From Lineus longissimus (Eukaryota; Nemertea; Pilidiophora; Heteronemertea; Lineidae): 64,000 nucleotides of DNA. Of the stretch, positions 1 through 13,593 are shown piece after piece. Every line of letters begins with the position of its first letter. Position 1 is the first letter of the stretch. Location: NCBI RefSeq assembly GCF_910592395.1, contig NC_088317.1, positions 3,162,001-3,226,000 of the forward strand, in the 5' to 3' direction. Below the pieces are notes generated by a model, which made no database searches, had not been told where the DNA came from, and saw only the letters and a list, made by a program, of their open reading frames with translations. Position numbers and translations under genes: made by a program.

Positions 1-3000
1 GTCACTCGCTCGGCTGTACTTGCGTGTTGATGGAATATGTACAATCGCGGGGATAACGAATTAACAAGTGTTTTTATTACCTTTGGGGAAAAACCAAAGG
101 TCAAACCAATGCATCGTGTGGCTTTTACTTCATCAGTCGTCTTTTGTTCAAAGAATGGTATAAAGTGATAAAACAACTGTGTGATTAGCGGCCGCGGTAG
201 TCAAACGACACTGACTCCGCAGCCGCTATCAGTCCTTGACATTGGTCTTCGGCTTTGGCACGGTGCGGAAGGTAATGCCAATGGAGTTGTCTGTGGGAAG
301 GGGTCCGAGTCCAGATTGCTTTAGTGAAGACAGCAGGTATTGTGTTCCCTGGTTCCGTCGTGCAGTGCCGTCCTTGTCTGGGTCAGAAGATAAATATTTA
401 CCAGACAAAGCCTACTTCCATTGCTTACTTTACTAAACTAAAATTTTACTCTATCTGGCCTCGGCTTTGAAGTCTACTTTCTCCTAATGTGAAAGGGGCG
501 TCTCGTATTCTAGTCACACTAGATATCCCTTAAGGAGACGCTGGAGCGGCATAATGCACCTGCTGCATAGCGCTGGCTCATTTGAGAAGATCTTAATCGT
601 GTTAGGAAAAAAGCAGCAATCGATTAGATTTATCTAGATACGAGAGAAAAAGAAGTACGCTGATGAAAACGATTTGGATTACATGCAAAGGATTGTGACA
701 TCAAAGACGCAGGGTATTCTGTTTTAAAGAGTTATATTAAGTGTCTGTCATAAATTAGTTTAACCTTCTGGATGAATACCATTGTAGTAGAAGCTCGGAT
801 AATTTGTTCCATAAAACATATATTGGGTAGTTTGCACAAAACGGTTCGACCAATCTTCTTGTAAAGAAGATATGAAAGGAACTGTGCATTTGAAAAAGTC
901 CCCTCGTCCTCGTCGGTTCTCTTATCAAAATCCGAACCTCACTGATCAGTTTTTAAGGACACCGTCACGAGCTTTCCAGCGCTTCTCCGTGCTGTTTATT
1001 TGTCTTGGACGAACGAAGCATATCGATTTACCAGAAAAGGGTTAAAGCAACCCTGCGTTGATGTCGACGATAAACCACTGCTGCTGGAGCGCTGACGAAC
1101 GCAGCCGATTCTGGGGCCATTTATTGGTCTAGGACGAGAAGCAGCGCTGTCACGATCGCCTATCACGATCGTAGGAATATCGCTAGGGAAATGTTGGGTA
1201 TCTCGGTTAATAGCAATGATGAAAGGTTTGGGCTGAGTGGTAAGGTTGGGGTGCATATATATGGTGGATGGATGGAATATAGGAAAACACTGGTCTACGA
1301 CTTTCAGCCGCAGATGGTGTTACATTGTATGAGTGCGTAATCATGTAGCATAAAACTATACTCGCTTTGTGTCATCAGCGAAATTAGCTATGCCCAATTC
1401 TTTTGTCTTTCTGCTATACATGTATTTTATTACCGCTTTCATACATATCTGTCATACATTTCCAACCCTAGACTATCACAAGACCCGTACTTTATAATGA
1501 CATCGACCTGGCAGTCCGGACGCATGGCCCCGTAAGAAACCGAAGACGAAACCCCGCGTGTTAAGAATTCCGGTCGTACCACACTTCCGTTCAATTATTC
1601 ACCGCCTGGCTATCACCGTGGTCACGGAACTCAACCGACGTGCTCGCGTTTTCTCGTTGTCTAGCACATATTGATAGATTGGCGCCGAGGTCTACTCCTT
1701 TCTCGAGAAACCATTACCACACTATCCCCGCTGACTCAACTTAGGAGGAAGCATTCGTACGTCGTCAAATACCCCAGGAAAGCTAGCTATAGACTATCAG
1801 CAACACACCGTTCTGCAAATGAAATATATCAGCCTGGCAACCTCTGCTTTGATATCAGATAGGCTATTGCCGTGGCTTCCAAAGATATTGCCATCGGCCG
1901 TCACTGGTCAATACGGCAGAAACACTCCCGTGAATTCGGTGAGGAAATACGCTGTTGGAAGTGGCAAGCTTAGCGTTCGACGCAGCATCAAGTTCTCAGG
2001 TCGCTTGCTTGTGGCATAGTCTTTCTCCGTCCCACACAGAGGCAAGCGACTGCAGAGAGGAAAAACCTTGCTGTATCCCATACGACACTGGGCTACAACG
2101 CGACCAAAATGAAATGGCCTTCTTCGCGATTTGCCCTTTTGGTTTATTTCTACACCGTACTCCGGTTAATTCTATTTATATTCGAGGTTCTGCGATGTTA
2201 GTGGAGTTGATTAGCTTCATGATATATTTTTTCAGTTCTAATGGCGCAGTTGTTAAGGACAAGGCTTTGGCGTTAGATATGTAGTTTCTTCATACAAAAA
2301 AATTTCCAGCAGGACCGTGACTTCTCCACAGCAACAGGATAATTGAAAAATAATTGAAATGCAATAAATAATGCACTAGGACGGGGTGTGATCATAGGCC
2401 TGCATGAAATTCACCAGCCTCGTCCAAAATGCCTCCCAACACTGGGGAAAAATCATTTTAGATGTGGCCTCTGTAGAAGTAGGAAGTGCCAACCTGGAAT
2501 AGTGTCCCGCCCTATTGTATTCTTACGGGTTATGGAATATGGTTCAATGGAGGCCATGACCGAAATTCGCACATACATCGATAGTCTGCAGTCTCCTCGC
2601 TATTACTGTCTTACATCAGTTTTGTCTGAAATCTGCGAACAATTGAATTCCCTGTTGCTTTTATCCGATCGACAAATGTAAGTACTTTCGAGCTGGAAAG
2701 AAGGAGATACTCGCCTTGAAGCACGTCATCCCCTATCCAAATTTTGATAATTAGGAACATGATACACGAAAGGTAATCGCTGTTATCTTTGCAAGTGCTT
2801 CTGTGCGTGTCCATGGTGACGATCTAGGATGTTATTCTGAACGGCCAGGTTTCCGAAATCGCACAGTGCAGTATCGACGAAGAAGAAGCAACGTCAAACA
2901 AGACACTGTACATTGTGGACTTAGTTTTTATTATTGACGATGCGATAAACATTCATGTCGCCGCCGCGGGCAGACCCGGAAAAGTCGATACGTGAAACGA

Positions 3001-6000
3001 TTCAAAAGGCCGTCAATAATTCTGTATTAGCAGGCGTTACGCGAGGAATTATAATAGAAATTCCCCCATTTTACCTCATATCAGTTCTGTTCCTTTGACA
3101 TTCCGACTTTTACAAACCCCCGCCACATCCCGGCGACAAAAAATGACAGAAGCGATAAGCTACGCCTCAGCATCTTTTTAAATACGACAGCGCTCCGGTA
3201 CAGGATTAGAATATTGATTATACAAATAATACGGGGAAATCGTCTGAGAATTGCCCCGAGATGCTCGGTGGCGGAATTTATTTGAGACGTGCGGAGTAGA
3301 AGATATTGCTACCTTCATTCGATGGTTGCATATTATGAAGTGTGAGCTGCGCGAATACTAAAGGTCATGACTCCCACAATGCAAGAAATGCAAATGGGAA
3401 AGCAACACCGGTGGAAACCATTTTAATGGCGGGCGAGAGAGCGTTGCTTTTCGAGTCGAGGACCGGGAAGAGTGCCTAGTAGTCTGTGACGTGAGAACCT
3501 GAAAGTGTTAAAATCTCTCGTCTTCTTAATCGATATCTCCAGCACCACTCGGCGACCGTTTCCTCGGAACGATAGCTCAGCTTTCGGCGTAATGAACGCT
3601 ATTTTCCATCACGAGGCCGCTACACCATCGCAACGGAAGCACGTTTTCCTTGGTTGCATTACGAGACGCCGTTGGTACGTGCCAGGCGTTCGACTAGCGT
3701 TCATTCCAAGCGTAGACACGGAAAAATATTACCATGTTTAGTTTTTTTTCTCGATATTATATGTTTCGTCGTGTGTTGTCGTCATGGACACTGTAAGACC
3801 AGTCGATATAATTATAATGTTCTGTTTTAGCGCTTGAACACTGAAACAATCGTTTACCCGTTTGAGTGACGATGTTTAACCGACCAATGAACTCTCTTTG
3901 TACTTCAGTTACGAACCAATTAGTCGTGTGACGACAGCAAAGAATTTCGTTAATTCTATTTTTCATTGGCGTACATGTAAATATATCAAGATCGCAGTCT
4001 CAGAACCTGGCCTCCTATTCATGAATTTGGCCTTATCACCAAATAAGATAAATTATCGCTGGTGCCTTAGGACAGCGCTGCAGTCAACGACCGATGGACG
4101 AGGATCTCGATTTTCCCCTGCAACATAGACATCCCAAATGTACTTGACGTGGTGCTGCGGGCCCTTAAGGCATGGTTCAACTAAGGACGTTTTATCGCTG
4201 TGGTCGCCGCGGGGAAACTATTCTCGATCCAGATGATACTTCTAAGTTCATCGATCGAGATACATGTATTTCTTTTCTCATGTTAAAAAATCATTTGATG
4301 TCCTTTCCCGGCCACCGTAGAAACCTGCCAAAGAATGAACCAGTTTCCATCCACGCCGATAATCCTCGCTGATACTTTGCGTGATCCACGTTCATATTGT
4401 GCTGTGAACATTATACACGACCTGTAACCTCACCCCACGCCCACTCATCAGACTTTATCAAGCCGTTCTTTGATCTACAGTGTTCTTTACCGTCTTCGCG
4501 TTTCTCCGTCGTTATGTATACGATCCACGTAGTTTTTGTCTGTGACGCAATACTTGATTTGATAGAGTCAAAACTAACTAAAAGCGTTGATACGACAGTC
4601 TCTGGTATAGATATCTTCGTCATTATCCTCAGTTTGTCTAAATATATGTTGTATTTCTTGTTACGTTAATAACGTATTTGACACATTTTATAGGTGAACT
4701 GACAATTTCAACCGATCATGCGGTGAAAGCCGCAAAATGGGGAATGTAGCTGTGGGTGATGTCAAGACGTCGGCAAAACCCTCGGCCAGCTCTCTAAGTG
4801 TAGATGAGTCCAACCTCCCCGGATCAATGGGGGAGACATAATTAAAACATGAGATAAATGTCAATTGGAAGATGGTATCGGTGAAAGGTTACAATGAAAG
4901 CTATACGAATGAGTCTGCACGCGGGAGACTTATCAGCCCACGAGAATATACGGCAGGAATGAAATAAGTATACAAATGTTTACTTCATGTACCAATAAAC
5001 TTGAGGTCATGTCCACGATTCGCTTGATCATGGCGCTTCGTGTGCCATGATGGTTCCACAAGCCTTGCTAATCTGTCGCGTCGTACTTTTAGCATCGTCG
5101 AGAGCCATAAAGTATCATGATACCATATCGTCAATACAGCCAGACGCCGCTAGCTTTATTACGGTCACAGCGAGGCTGTTGCACTTCTGGCGGTGATGGA
5201 AGCATTTATAGCAAGTGATAACGACATCAAATAAACCAGATAATGCTAGAATCGTTTTCATTTCGGATTTAAAGCAGCCAAGTGGAGGTAGTTCGCCAAC
5301 CGAGAGTTGTAAATTTCCTTACTGTACATTGGGGCGCAACAAAAATTATAAGTAAATATAGACAACTGGTTGAAACGTCGTACCCAGCAAACTGTAGAAA
5401 AAGAACCAAGTCTGTCAACAAATGAAGTGATACCGGCTACATCAGGAGAATGCATAGCAACCATACCCTTATTGCTTCGCTTCAACCAATTGAGATGAAA
5501 TTTGTACTTTGCTGAATAAAAGAGATGAAATTTATACTTTTCATTCTGAGAAGAGAAAGTCAAGTCCGCACGTGTGATACAACAAGTGGATATTTTGCAT
5601 CCCCGATCCGCGATTAGATACATCGACTGCTTACTTTAGTTAGACACTTGATACCAACGTACTTTATAGAAAGGTCTGGTTGCACATTGACATTTAGCAT
5701 TTCATCTGTTATGTTACGGAAGTAATGAGGCTCAGCATATCACGAATAAGTCTATTCCAATTATCAGAATGAGGGATACGAACCTCTCCAGATGCTATTG
5801 ATATTGTACGGCTGTTTAGGTCGTGGGTAGGTTGAAACACCTCCTTCGCAATCACGGTAATGAGAGAGGGTCCTACGCAACTGCTTTTTAAGATACATGT
5901 ACTCTTCATCTTCAACTACATGAATATGTAGTATAGTAATACCACGTATGTTGCTCTACATCCGTGGTGATACTAAAATATGTATTTTATTGTTAAGCAT

Positions 6001-8504
6001 ATGTAAAAAAGACGCATATCATAAAAATGCTTCGAGCGAGATCCTGCCTCTCTTTTTTACATCCACATCTTTTGGCAAAATATAGACCATTCCTAGTTTG
6101 TCCACGAATTCCAGATATAGTATATCCCAGTCAAATTAGTACTGCGTGATAGGTCTTCTACCTGGCATATCACATTCCCTAACAATATCGTCATATGCAT
6201 ATTCCCTTACCTCTAAACCACACCAACCAGCGCTAAACGCTGCGTCAAGGTGGATATATATAAAAACAAAATCTTAGCAGGAACGAAGAGATACAAAATC
6301 TTCCTGTCTGATCTTTTTGACTATTCACACACCAACGGTAATTACCGCACGTCAGAATCGACTTTTGCAGCACCTTCCGGAAGCCTCCTCTTGACGGTAG
6401 ATCGACGGTAGACGACATTTGTTGACATTTGCAACAGACGCAGGAACACGCAAGCGGGCCCTCGACTCTCGGTTGATTGTTGGTAAACGACAATAGGCAT
6501 GGTTCCCCAACACTTACGAAAGGCTACGAACGACGAAGTAAGAAGCTTAGTGTCAATGTATTATCGACGATTTTTTTTCAAAAAAAATCCCCGATTCCTA
6601 ACAAAACTAAGGAAAGGGTGATTTACATATGTCGCGAAAATTAGTTACATGCAATTGGCACAGGGCTTGCTGTCACCACGGACCTTCGTATTTCGTACTT
6701 CGTCGTTCGAACGGATTGCGAAACCAACCCAATGATTGTTGGGGTATAAATTTGTCATCATGCTCTGCGAATGTGAGATTAGCTAGCTGACCTTCTAAGT
6801 CTCTTGCTTTGTCATCAATCCAATGATATATACTTTCCGATATTAGTCTGCTTTCGAATCAGACTTCGTCTGAATGTCAAGACTCTTTTATCGATAATCA
6901 CTACACCAACATATAATTTATCTAATAAACATGTTTTGCTTTAAAGTCCAATAATCTATAGGTCAACTTTCATTGGCCTTCACACTTTCATATAGAGTTT
7001 ATTCAAAAAACAGTTGATCCTGCATCATCTCAGGTAAAAAACTATCATTATTGTTGTCCTATTTGGAAAGCCGCTTGCCGAACAGCGCTGAAATATCAAC
7101 CCAGGTGAGTTTGGCAACCCGGCCAAATAGTCACCTCCAAAACAAAATGAAGCAAGTGACGAGTGGTGTTCGCGCCATATCCATACTCGAAGATTTTATT
7201 GGCGAGAATAACATGTACATAGCCACCTTCACTATTCAATTCATCACCATGTGTACCATCAGACCTTGAATTCACTAGAATTCAAAAAAGATTAAATCAC
7301 TTTATTCTGTGGGCAACTACTTCATGAACAGACTATCAAACGCCGCCAGCTTCAAAGGTACGTGTATGGCGTACTGACTATAAATCAAATGCTTCCGCGG
7401 AGATAAATCAATTAAAGTGGATTAGCGGATCGATTTCTGCAGCATCAATAACTACTGGCTATTAAGAATTTAAGAGGAGTAATGGAATCACTTCAGACGC
7501 ATTGAACACTTTCTAAGAGCTAGAGATCAGAGGAAAATGCATGACAACAGGCCAGGTCATATGATTTTTCTTCAAACTAGTATACGTATGAATACGAGGC
7601 CTTCTGCTCAGTGCTTCCAATTCCGTCTGACCTCTGACCGCTGACCGAACGGCGCCCGTGAGAAACAGTCATGACCAAATACATGTATGTAAAATGCTAA
7701 TAAAATAGAGCCTAGACGCCAATTACTCGCCTCTTGGTTGGCGAGACATATCCCCGCCGCCGCCAACATTTACTCAATATCAAACGCCGGCGTCATCGGG
7801 GAATATGGTCCACAATAAGACAACGAACTCCTTCTGCTGGTAACTTGAACACGGTGATGACACCAGTGTATAGACAAAGTCAAGCTATGCTACAAAGGCG
7901 CCCAGAAAACTATAAACCCGCGGTAATACCAGTCAGGCTTTTCTTTTTGATAAATTGTATTTTGTGACGATTTAACACGGGGCGCATGTCGACGTTGGTA
8001 TACATAACCTCGTCATTTCAAAATTTTAACTGTAGACAAAAAAGACGCTGATGGAAGGGTCGAATAGACCAGAAAGTTCGTCTGAGATCTATGTTTGTCG
8101 ACCTGCAATTCTGTTGTTGGTCAATATACATGTACAAATTTGATAGGTTGGTCAAGTACAAGTCCTTATACCCCAAGTAAAAAACACGATTCATTGCACT
8201 TCACCCGCCCCGTATGATATCCAATTTTGCCATGGCAAGATGCGTCTATTTTCGCCTGGGGAAATAGAGCAGGAACTCGATAGAGAATCGGATTACTTTT
8301 ACATCGATTGTGAATGGTTTACATTGATCGCGCACTTAACACTCACGGAAGATCTTCAGCGGCTCGGCATTTGCGATTGTTGATACGTATTCGCTACGCT
8401 GCTGGTTACACAGGCACTCGAAACTAGCTTATTCATGGGTTGATAACCCTCAGAACATAATTACGAATGTACGTCATCGAGATTTTGTATCAGGAACACA
8501 TGAT
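1..8504. other. Gene-free stretch at the left edge
   Basis: I find no supportable gene here. Open frames are all short (about 120 codons or fewer), begin at arbitrary points, show no recognisable motif and overlap on both strands. The stretch contains one copy of a dispersed repeat near 2281-2325 and a short direct repeat at about 5490-5540 (two copies of a GAGATGAAATTT-type word). Isolated small exons of a gene extending off the left edge cannot be excluded. Confidence 0.5.
2281..2325 (+). repeat. Dispersed repeat copy 1 (CCAGCAGGACCGTGAC family)
   Basis: The word CCAGCAGGACCGTGAC followed by TTCTCC, preceded by a TTCATACAAAAA tract, recurs at 32387-32456 (same strand) and in reverse complement at 10517-10593. 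Three copies in one 64-kb window indicate an interspersed repeat family. This copy is the most truncated: it lacks the TTTAAAGGGAC start seen in the other two. The element class is unknown. Confidence 0.6.
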
Positions 8505-8510
8505 GTCGCG

Positions 8511-9341
8511 TATGGCAAGCCAAAGCGGAATTTATTCAAGACTTTAGAATTACCATTCAAGAAGTTAAATATAAGTTCAAGAAGGAAATATATGTTCAAG
8601 ACTAAAATATGTTCAACCTTGAATCAAGTGTTTTCAACCTTGAATAAAATATGTTCAACCTTGAATAAAATATGTTCAACCTTGAATAAAATATGTCCAA
8701 CCTTGAACAAAATATATTCAACCTTGAACAAAATATATTCAAGACTCACGTGACCATATTCAAGACGCACGTGACCACAAAATTGATGACGTAGAGCGTA
8801 GAATCTGTGGTACTTCCGATGCGTTCTGTTTCACGACAGGCATTGCGCATTTTGAACCTATAGTTTGCCTGATATGTCTGTGAAACATGTATCGACTCTG
8901 ACATTCACTCGGCATCCATGTCATGATGTGTAGGATTACAGTACATGTCAGGTGTAGGCGGCTAGGTACGTGTACAACCATGTGTCAAAACCTCGTGCGA
9001 ACAATTCGAGCTCCGAAACGCAACACAAGTACCATGGGTTCGGGAAAGTCCGGACGCGGGTTCGGGAAAGTCCGTAAAGCATCAAAACATGAGCAACTAC
9101 GTCATCAATTTTTGTGGTCACGTGCGTCTTGAATATGGTCACGTGAGTCTTGAATATATTTTGTTCAAGGTTGAATATATTTTGTTCAAGGTTGACAATA
9201 TTTGATTCAAGGTTGACAATATTTGATTCAAGGTTGACAATATTTGATTCAGGATTGAACATATTTTGGTCTTGAACATATATTTAACTTCTTGAATAGT
9301 AATTCCACGGTCTTGAATAAATTCCGCTTTGGCTTGCCATA
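8511..9341. mobile_element. 831-bp foldback (long-inverted-repeat) non-autonomous transposon
   Basis: The ends are perfect inverted repeats: TATGGCAAGCC at 8511 and its complement ending at 9341. They are flanked by a 6-bp direct repeat GTCGCG (8505-8510 and 9342-9347), which reads as a target-site duplication. The inverted arms are long (8511-8794 and 9097-9341) and contain tandem units of about 21-22 bp built on TTCAACCTTGAATAAAATATG on the left and related TTCAAGGTTGACAATATTTG units on the right. The 302-bp spacer holds a direct repeat of GGGTTCGGGAAAGTCCG. No transposase is encoded; frames across it are repeat artefacts. Structure resembles Foldback-type or subterminal-repeat MITE elements; the superfamily is not assignable by eye. 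Confidence 0.85.
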
Positions 9342-9488
9342 GTCGCGGTTATAACGTCTTTGACCCAAAAGAATCACGGCAATGCAGTACAGGGTTGAAT
9401 TCTGTTGTTAAACATTCAGTAAATACTAGGAAATGGTAAAGGCAGTAGATGATTTTTCTGATTTGATAGACGATGTAAGTATAGGCTG

Positions 9489-9553
9489 ATGACCATGATA
9501 GAGATCGCGATGTCGATGGCGATGATGATTAGGATGATGAGGATGATGTTGAT

Positions 9554-9594
<41 letters not shown>

Positions 9595-9680
9595 AGTTGA
9601 TGATGGCAATAGCGATGACGATTATGATGGCGATGGCGACGCAGATGATGACAATAAAGATGGTGATCGTGATGACGACG
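9489..9680. repeat. GAT/GAC trinucleotide microsatellite
   Basis: An imperfect array of GAT and GAC triplets, including an uninterrupted GATGAC hexanucleotide run around 9555-9594. It opens long low-complexity frames on both strands (Asp-rich, Met-Thr-rich or Ile-Val-rich), which should not be read as genes. Confidence 0.9.
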
Positions 9681-10516
9681 GAAATTACTGTCATGAGATA
9701 ATGAAGCATATATATCATTACCTGAAAATTCAAAATGCAATCCAACTAATCAAATTGATTACAGAAATCCGTCGAGCCCTAATGAAATGAGAGGTGAAGA
9801 ATCTATTGACAGACTTTCCTTGGCCGTCTACTTTACGTAGTGGAGCCCTGGGCGACGCGGCACCGCCGTGTTGAAACGCTAGACTACTAATAGATCTGAC
9901 GGCTTCAAACGGACTTTGAGGATGCGTGGTTGAGTCGCTCTGAAGAATGCTACAGCAAGCAAGACTTCGCGATGGCAGAGAAAACTGTTTGCGATGTAGA
10001 AAATGGAACAAATGTTCACTGGCTATTTTACTGAAAATAATTGAAGCGCCCTTTGAATATTATCTTGCTGAAGACTCAACTATAAAATACAGATAACATT
10101 TACGGCGTACCCCTTTAAGGTGATCGGGGACTCGCACACCCCTCGGGTTAATCAGTCTGTAAAAAGAAGAGTGGAGGAACCGAATCACGAACTGCAATTA
10201 ATCAACGAACGTCTTAAATTCCTTTTTTCAAAAATTTAATAGGAGGATCGTGCGTTTCAATTACGGAAAGAGCTCGATATTGGCTATGGAAAAAGTGTTA
10301 AAGGGATAATTTGGGCATGTGAATTAAGTGGCCAAGAGGATAATGTGCTTTCTCGCCACCGTGCACCACCACCTAACATCAGACTATGGTGATATCCATG
10401 CAATAATGATTATCGGAAGTGTTTTCGAGGTGGTTTTGGACATGGATTTACCTCAGGTTGGCTATTCTAATTGAACTGTGTACTGCATTTATGATTTTTT
10501 TCGTTGATCCTGTATG

Positions 10517-10593
10517 GAGAAGTCACGGTCCTTCTGGAAGCCGTTTTTCAATGAAAAACCAACATGTATCTTGACGAAGTCGTCCCTTTAAAG
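10517..10593 (-). repeat. Dispersed repeat copy 2 (CCAGCAGGACCGTGAC family, reversed)
   Basis: Read on the minus strand it begins TTTAAAGGGAC, continues through GGTTTTTCAT and ends with a CCAGAAGGACCGTGACTTC word. It aligns end to end with the copy at 32387-32456, so the boundaries of this family are partly defined: TTTAAAGGGAC at one end and GTGACYTC at the other. Confidence 0.65.
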
Positions 10594-13240
10594 TCAGTTT
10601 CTGTCCACGATTCATCTCCGTATTAATACAAATCTACTCACATCATATAATTTTCTAAAGGGATTGCTTCTCAAGAGGTCACGATGCACTTGCAAAGCGC
10701 GAAGTTTTTGCAACTCTATTTTTCATGGAAAAAAATTAAAATTTTCGAGATTTTGAATCATATGGCAATGTAAAGGCTCGAATATGTTTCGAAAGTGCAA
10801 TGTACTAGTATATGTTACTGATATGGCTGAAGCAGTTCTGACGATACCTGAAAACACGGGCGTCTATAGACCATATCCATTACAGCTAGCATAGGCTAGC
10901 AACACGCTGACTGAGAACAGTAATTGTGGTCAACCGATGTCACTTAGGGGACAATCATAGGTAAGATTGAAGACGGGAATGTCATCAACTGGGATAATTA
11001 AGGTGAGAATGCTGGGGGTGGCGCTGCCCACTGATTAGAAGAAGGTGGAGAAATACTAGAAAGCAGGGAAATCGAGGCCGGGGAGATGTCCTCCTGAAAA
11101 GCACGTTCCTAGCGCCCAGCTCCCGAGAGACGCCCAGAGCTAGGCCAGGGGTCTATTACTCTGGCTGGTCGTGCATAACGTGGCTGTTTGTTCAACAACA
11201 ACTGCAACAATAAGCGAAGTTACTGCTGCATCATTATCATTATTCTTCTCAATAACATCCCCCTTTATAAAATAACTTAATATTCCCACTTCGTTTGTAC
11301 AGATACACACTGACAATAATCTATTCTTGTCGACCAGTTCAGTTCGGTGAAACTCTCATATATCAGTAGTGTGAGCGCAAAAAATCCGATGAATTTGTTT
11401 CAGCCTGGTAAAACCACGCGCTTCCCTGCGAGATCTCGTGATATTTGGGTGGTAGATCGCCCCGGTCAATGCTTGGACGAATTCGCGGTTTGTGGCCACT
11501 ATAAAGTAGCTACAAACCAACCTTGCGTCAGGAATTGGCGGAGGCGCAAATTCAAATTCACATTCAAATTCAAAGGCGCAATGACTTGGGACGAGGCTGA
11601 ATTTATTTCTCTTAGTCAGAAATTGCGTCAGAAACGTGAGATGACAACGGGTTTAAAATATCGTGACATCAACGCCGACTGGAAACACAGCGTCGAACTA
11701 CGCTGCCTTCGTCAGCTTCATCGTCCATTCATTTCTCGCCATCAAACCTTAGTGTTGGGTCGATTTCCGTTTCTGTTTTTTTTTAGGTAAGGTTTGCTGT
11801 TATCACGAGTTAAAATCATTATGAATTATCACGAGTTTTCTGATTTCGGAAATCAAGACCGCAAGCAAGTTTCTCGTTTCGTATTATACATTAGACTGGT
11901 TTTGCAACCCCTATACGAACGTCAATTTTGGTCAGCCCTGTCGGTCTTTTCATGTTATTCATTATTATCATTATTGACACCATTATCATTACAATTATTA
12001 TCTTGAAGTAAACCCCTGAACCCGAACTTAAAAATGTGAAATGTACAGCAATGGCGACGTTCAAAAGCAACAGTTGCATAACAACACTGACCAACGTCGC
12101 CAGGAACGGTGACCGTAGCTTTGATGTAATAACAAACGACTCGAATTATCCCCCTCTCAGTCACATCACGGATCATGCCTCGGATACATATGATTTATAA
12201 TTGATATATTTGCGTCGATTCAGACGCGGATCGCCAGATCAGCCTCAAACGATGGTATAAGTGCAAGCGTGCATCTAGAAAACTGTGCCGTTTCTATGAC
12301 AACCGATACGAAAAACGTCTTAATATAAGACGCGAGTTCCTTGGGAGAGATAACCGAGTGTTAAAGACGCCGCTCCTCGGATTAGTGGTCACGTACGATG
12401 ACAAGGGTGATTAACGCTTTTCAGCTCTGAATGGCAAGAAAAATGTGACATATACGTACGTTCACACTGGAGGCGAATTAAAACCTTTTCCCGGAGAGCG
12501 CTCTCTGGAATACGGTTTGGTTAAATCGCTTTCAAACCGGTCGCGTCATACTCGGTTTGAAACGGGTCAAACAGAATCGCAGTAACGATACGCCATCTAC
12601 AGGTGAATTGTGGAACTCACACCCGCGCTCGATCCAAGATGGATCTTGCCCTAGTCTCGCGAGATCCATACCAAACGAGAAACGAGGGGAAGAAACGTGA
12701 CGTCATTTGCTGGTTCTGTTAGCTGATTGGATGGATGAGCCCATGAGAGCAAACCGTGGCGATGGAAATGATGAAAATAATCGTTTTTATCATAAATTGA
12801 TGACGACAATTACGTTTATGTATTTTCGGTTATCCAAATGCATGTACATGTATATTAATTTCACGATGTACGCCGTACTGATATATGTGAAGTGGCCGTA
12901 CATGTGCATAATGTCGATAAGGGAGTAATATTTTGATTTCCGCTATATACTCGCTCTGAATGATCGCCGCTCAAATGTGTTGGCCATGTCGGAAAATAAC
13001 GCTATGGCGAAACGACCACGTTCGACAAAAGTTGCTGACTTCATCCTCACAGGCTGCCGTGCGATTCCGATCAAAGACAATTTCTTGTATTTCGAAACAG
13101 CTTCTAGTTCCTCCATTAATCGTTAAAGACTATCCACCTCGTGTATCGCGAATCCGGTCATCGGCAACTATTTCCGATGGAATAGCACGGGTACTCTTCA
13201 ATAACACGGTTCCTGCTTGGAGGAATGAACAGGAAATTGC

Positions 13241-13517
13241 AGCATGATTACCTTCGTATTGGAGAATTGGTAATGGTAACGACTTGGTAATGGTAACCAT
13301 TGAGGCACTGCAAATCGTAATAAGTCAGACAAGGATCCCAGTTTTGCGAGTTGTCGCTACTTTTGGCTATCGTCGCTACTTTCTACTGCGTTATCTATCT
13401 CCAAGTCACCCTCCGCTGTAACCAGACTTACGGCGAGTTGCCCTATAGTATATGGGCCTACTCGACTTCGGCGAGTCGTAACCATTACCAATTCTCCAAT
13501 ACGAGGGTAATCATGCT
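13241..13517. mobile_element. 277-bp MITE with about 43-bp terminal inverted repeats
   Basis: The left end AGCATGATTACC, followed by TTCGTATTGGAGAATTGG and a TAATGGTAACGACTT tract, is matched in reverse complement by the right end finishing at 13517, with very few mismatches over about 43 bp. It lies just downstream of the stop codon of GPCR copy A. There is no coding capacity. I could not identify a convincing target-site duplication, so the true ends may differ by a few bases. Confidence 0.7.
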
Positions 13518-13593
13518 TTACCTGTCCGAATATGACTACTAATAATGTAACAGTCGCATCACCAGCATTTTGATCGTCTTCATTTGCCATATT

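Larger units (their letters stand above)
9348..13240. other. Gene-free stretch between foldback element and GPCR cluster
   Basis: I see no convincing gene. It holds the GAT/GAC microsatellite at 9489-9680 and a minus-orientation dispersed repeat at 10517-10593. A 147-codon open frame at 11347-11790 starts at GTG, contains no motif I recognise and is not supported by splice context, so it is not annotated. Confidence 0.5.

Noticed and set aside
8948-9262. 104-codon minus-strand frame with repeated NLESNIV-type units
   Set aside because: It is the translation of the tandem units in the foldback element arm, with no start context or known domain.
9416-9745. Long open frames on both strands over the GAT/GAC tract (about 70-109 codons)
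   Set aside because: Low-complexity products (Ile/Val-, His/Arg- or Met/Thr-rich) created by a trinucleotide microsatellite; open in several frames at once.
11347-11790. 147-codon plus-strand frame, the longest single unexplained frame before 13 kb
   Set aside because: Starts at GTG, has no recognisable motif, irregular composition and no splice-site support; most likely chance.
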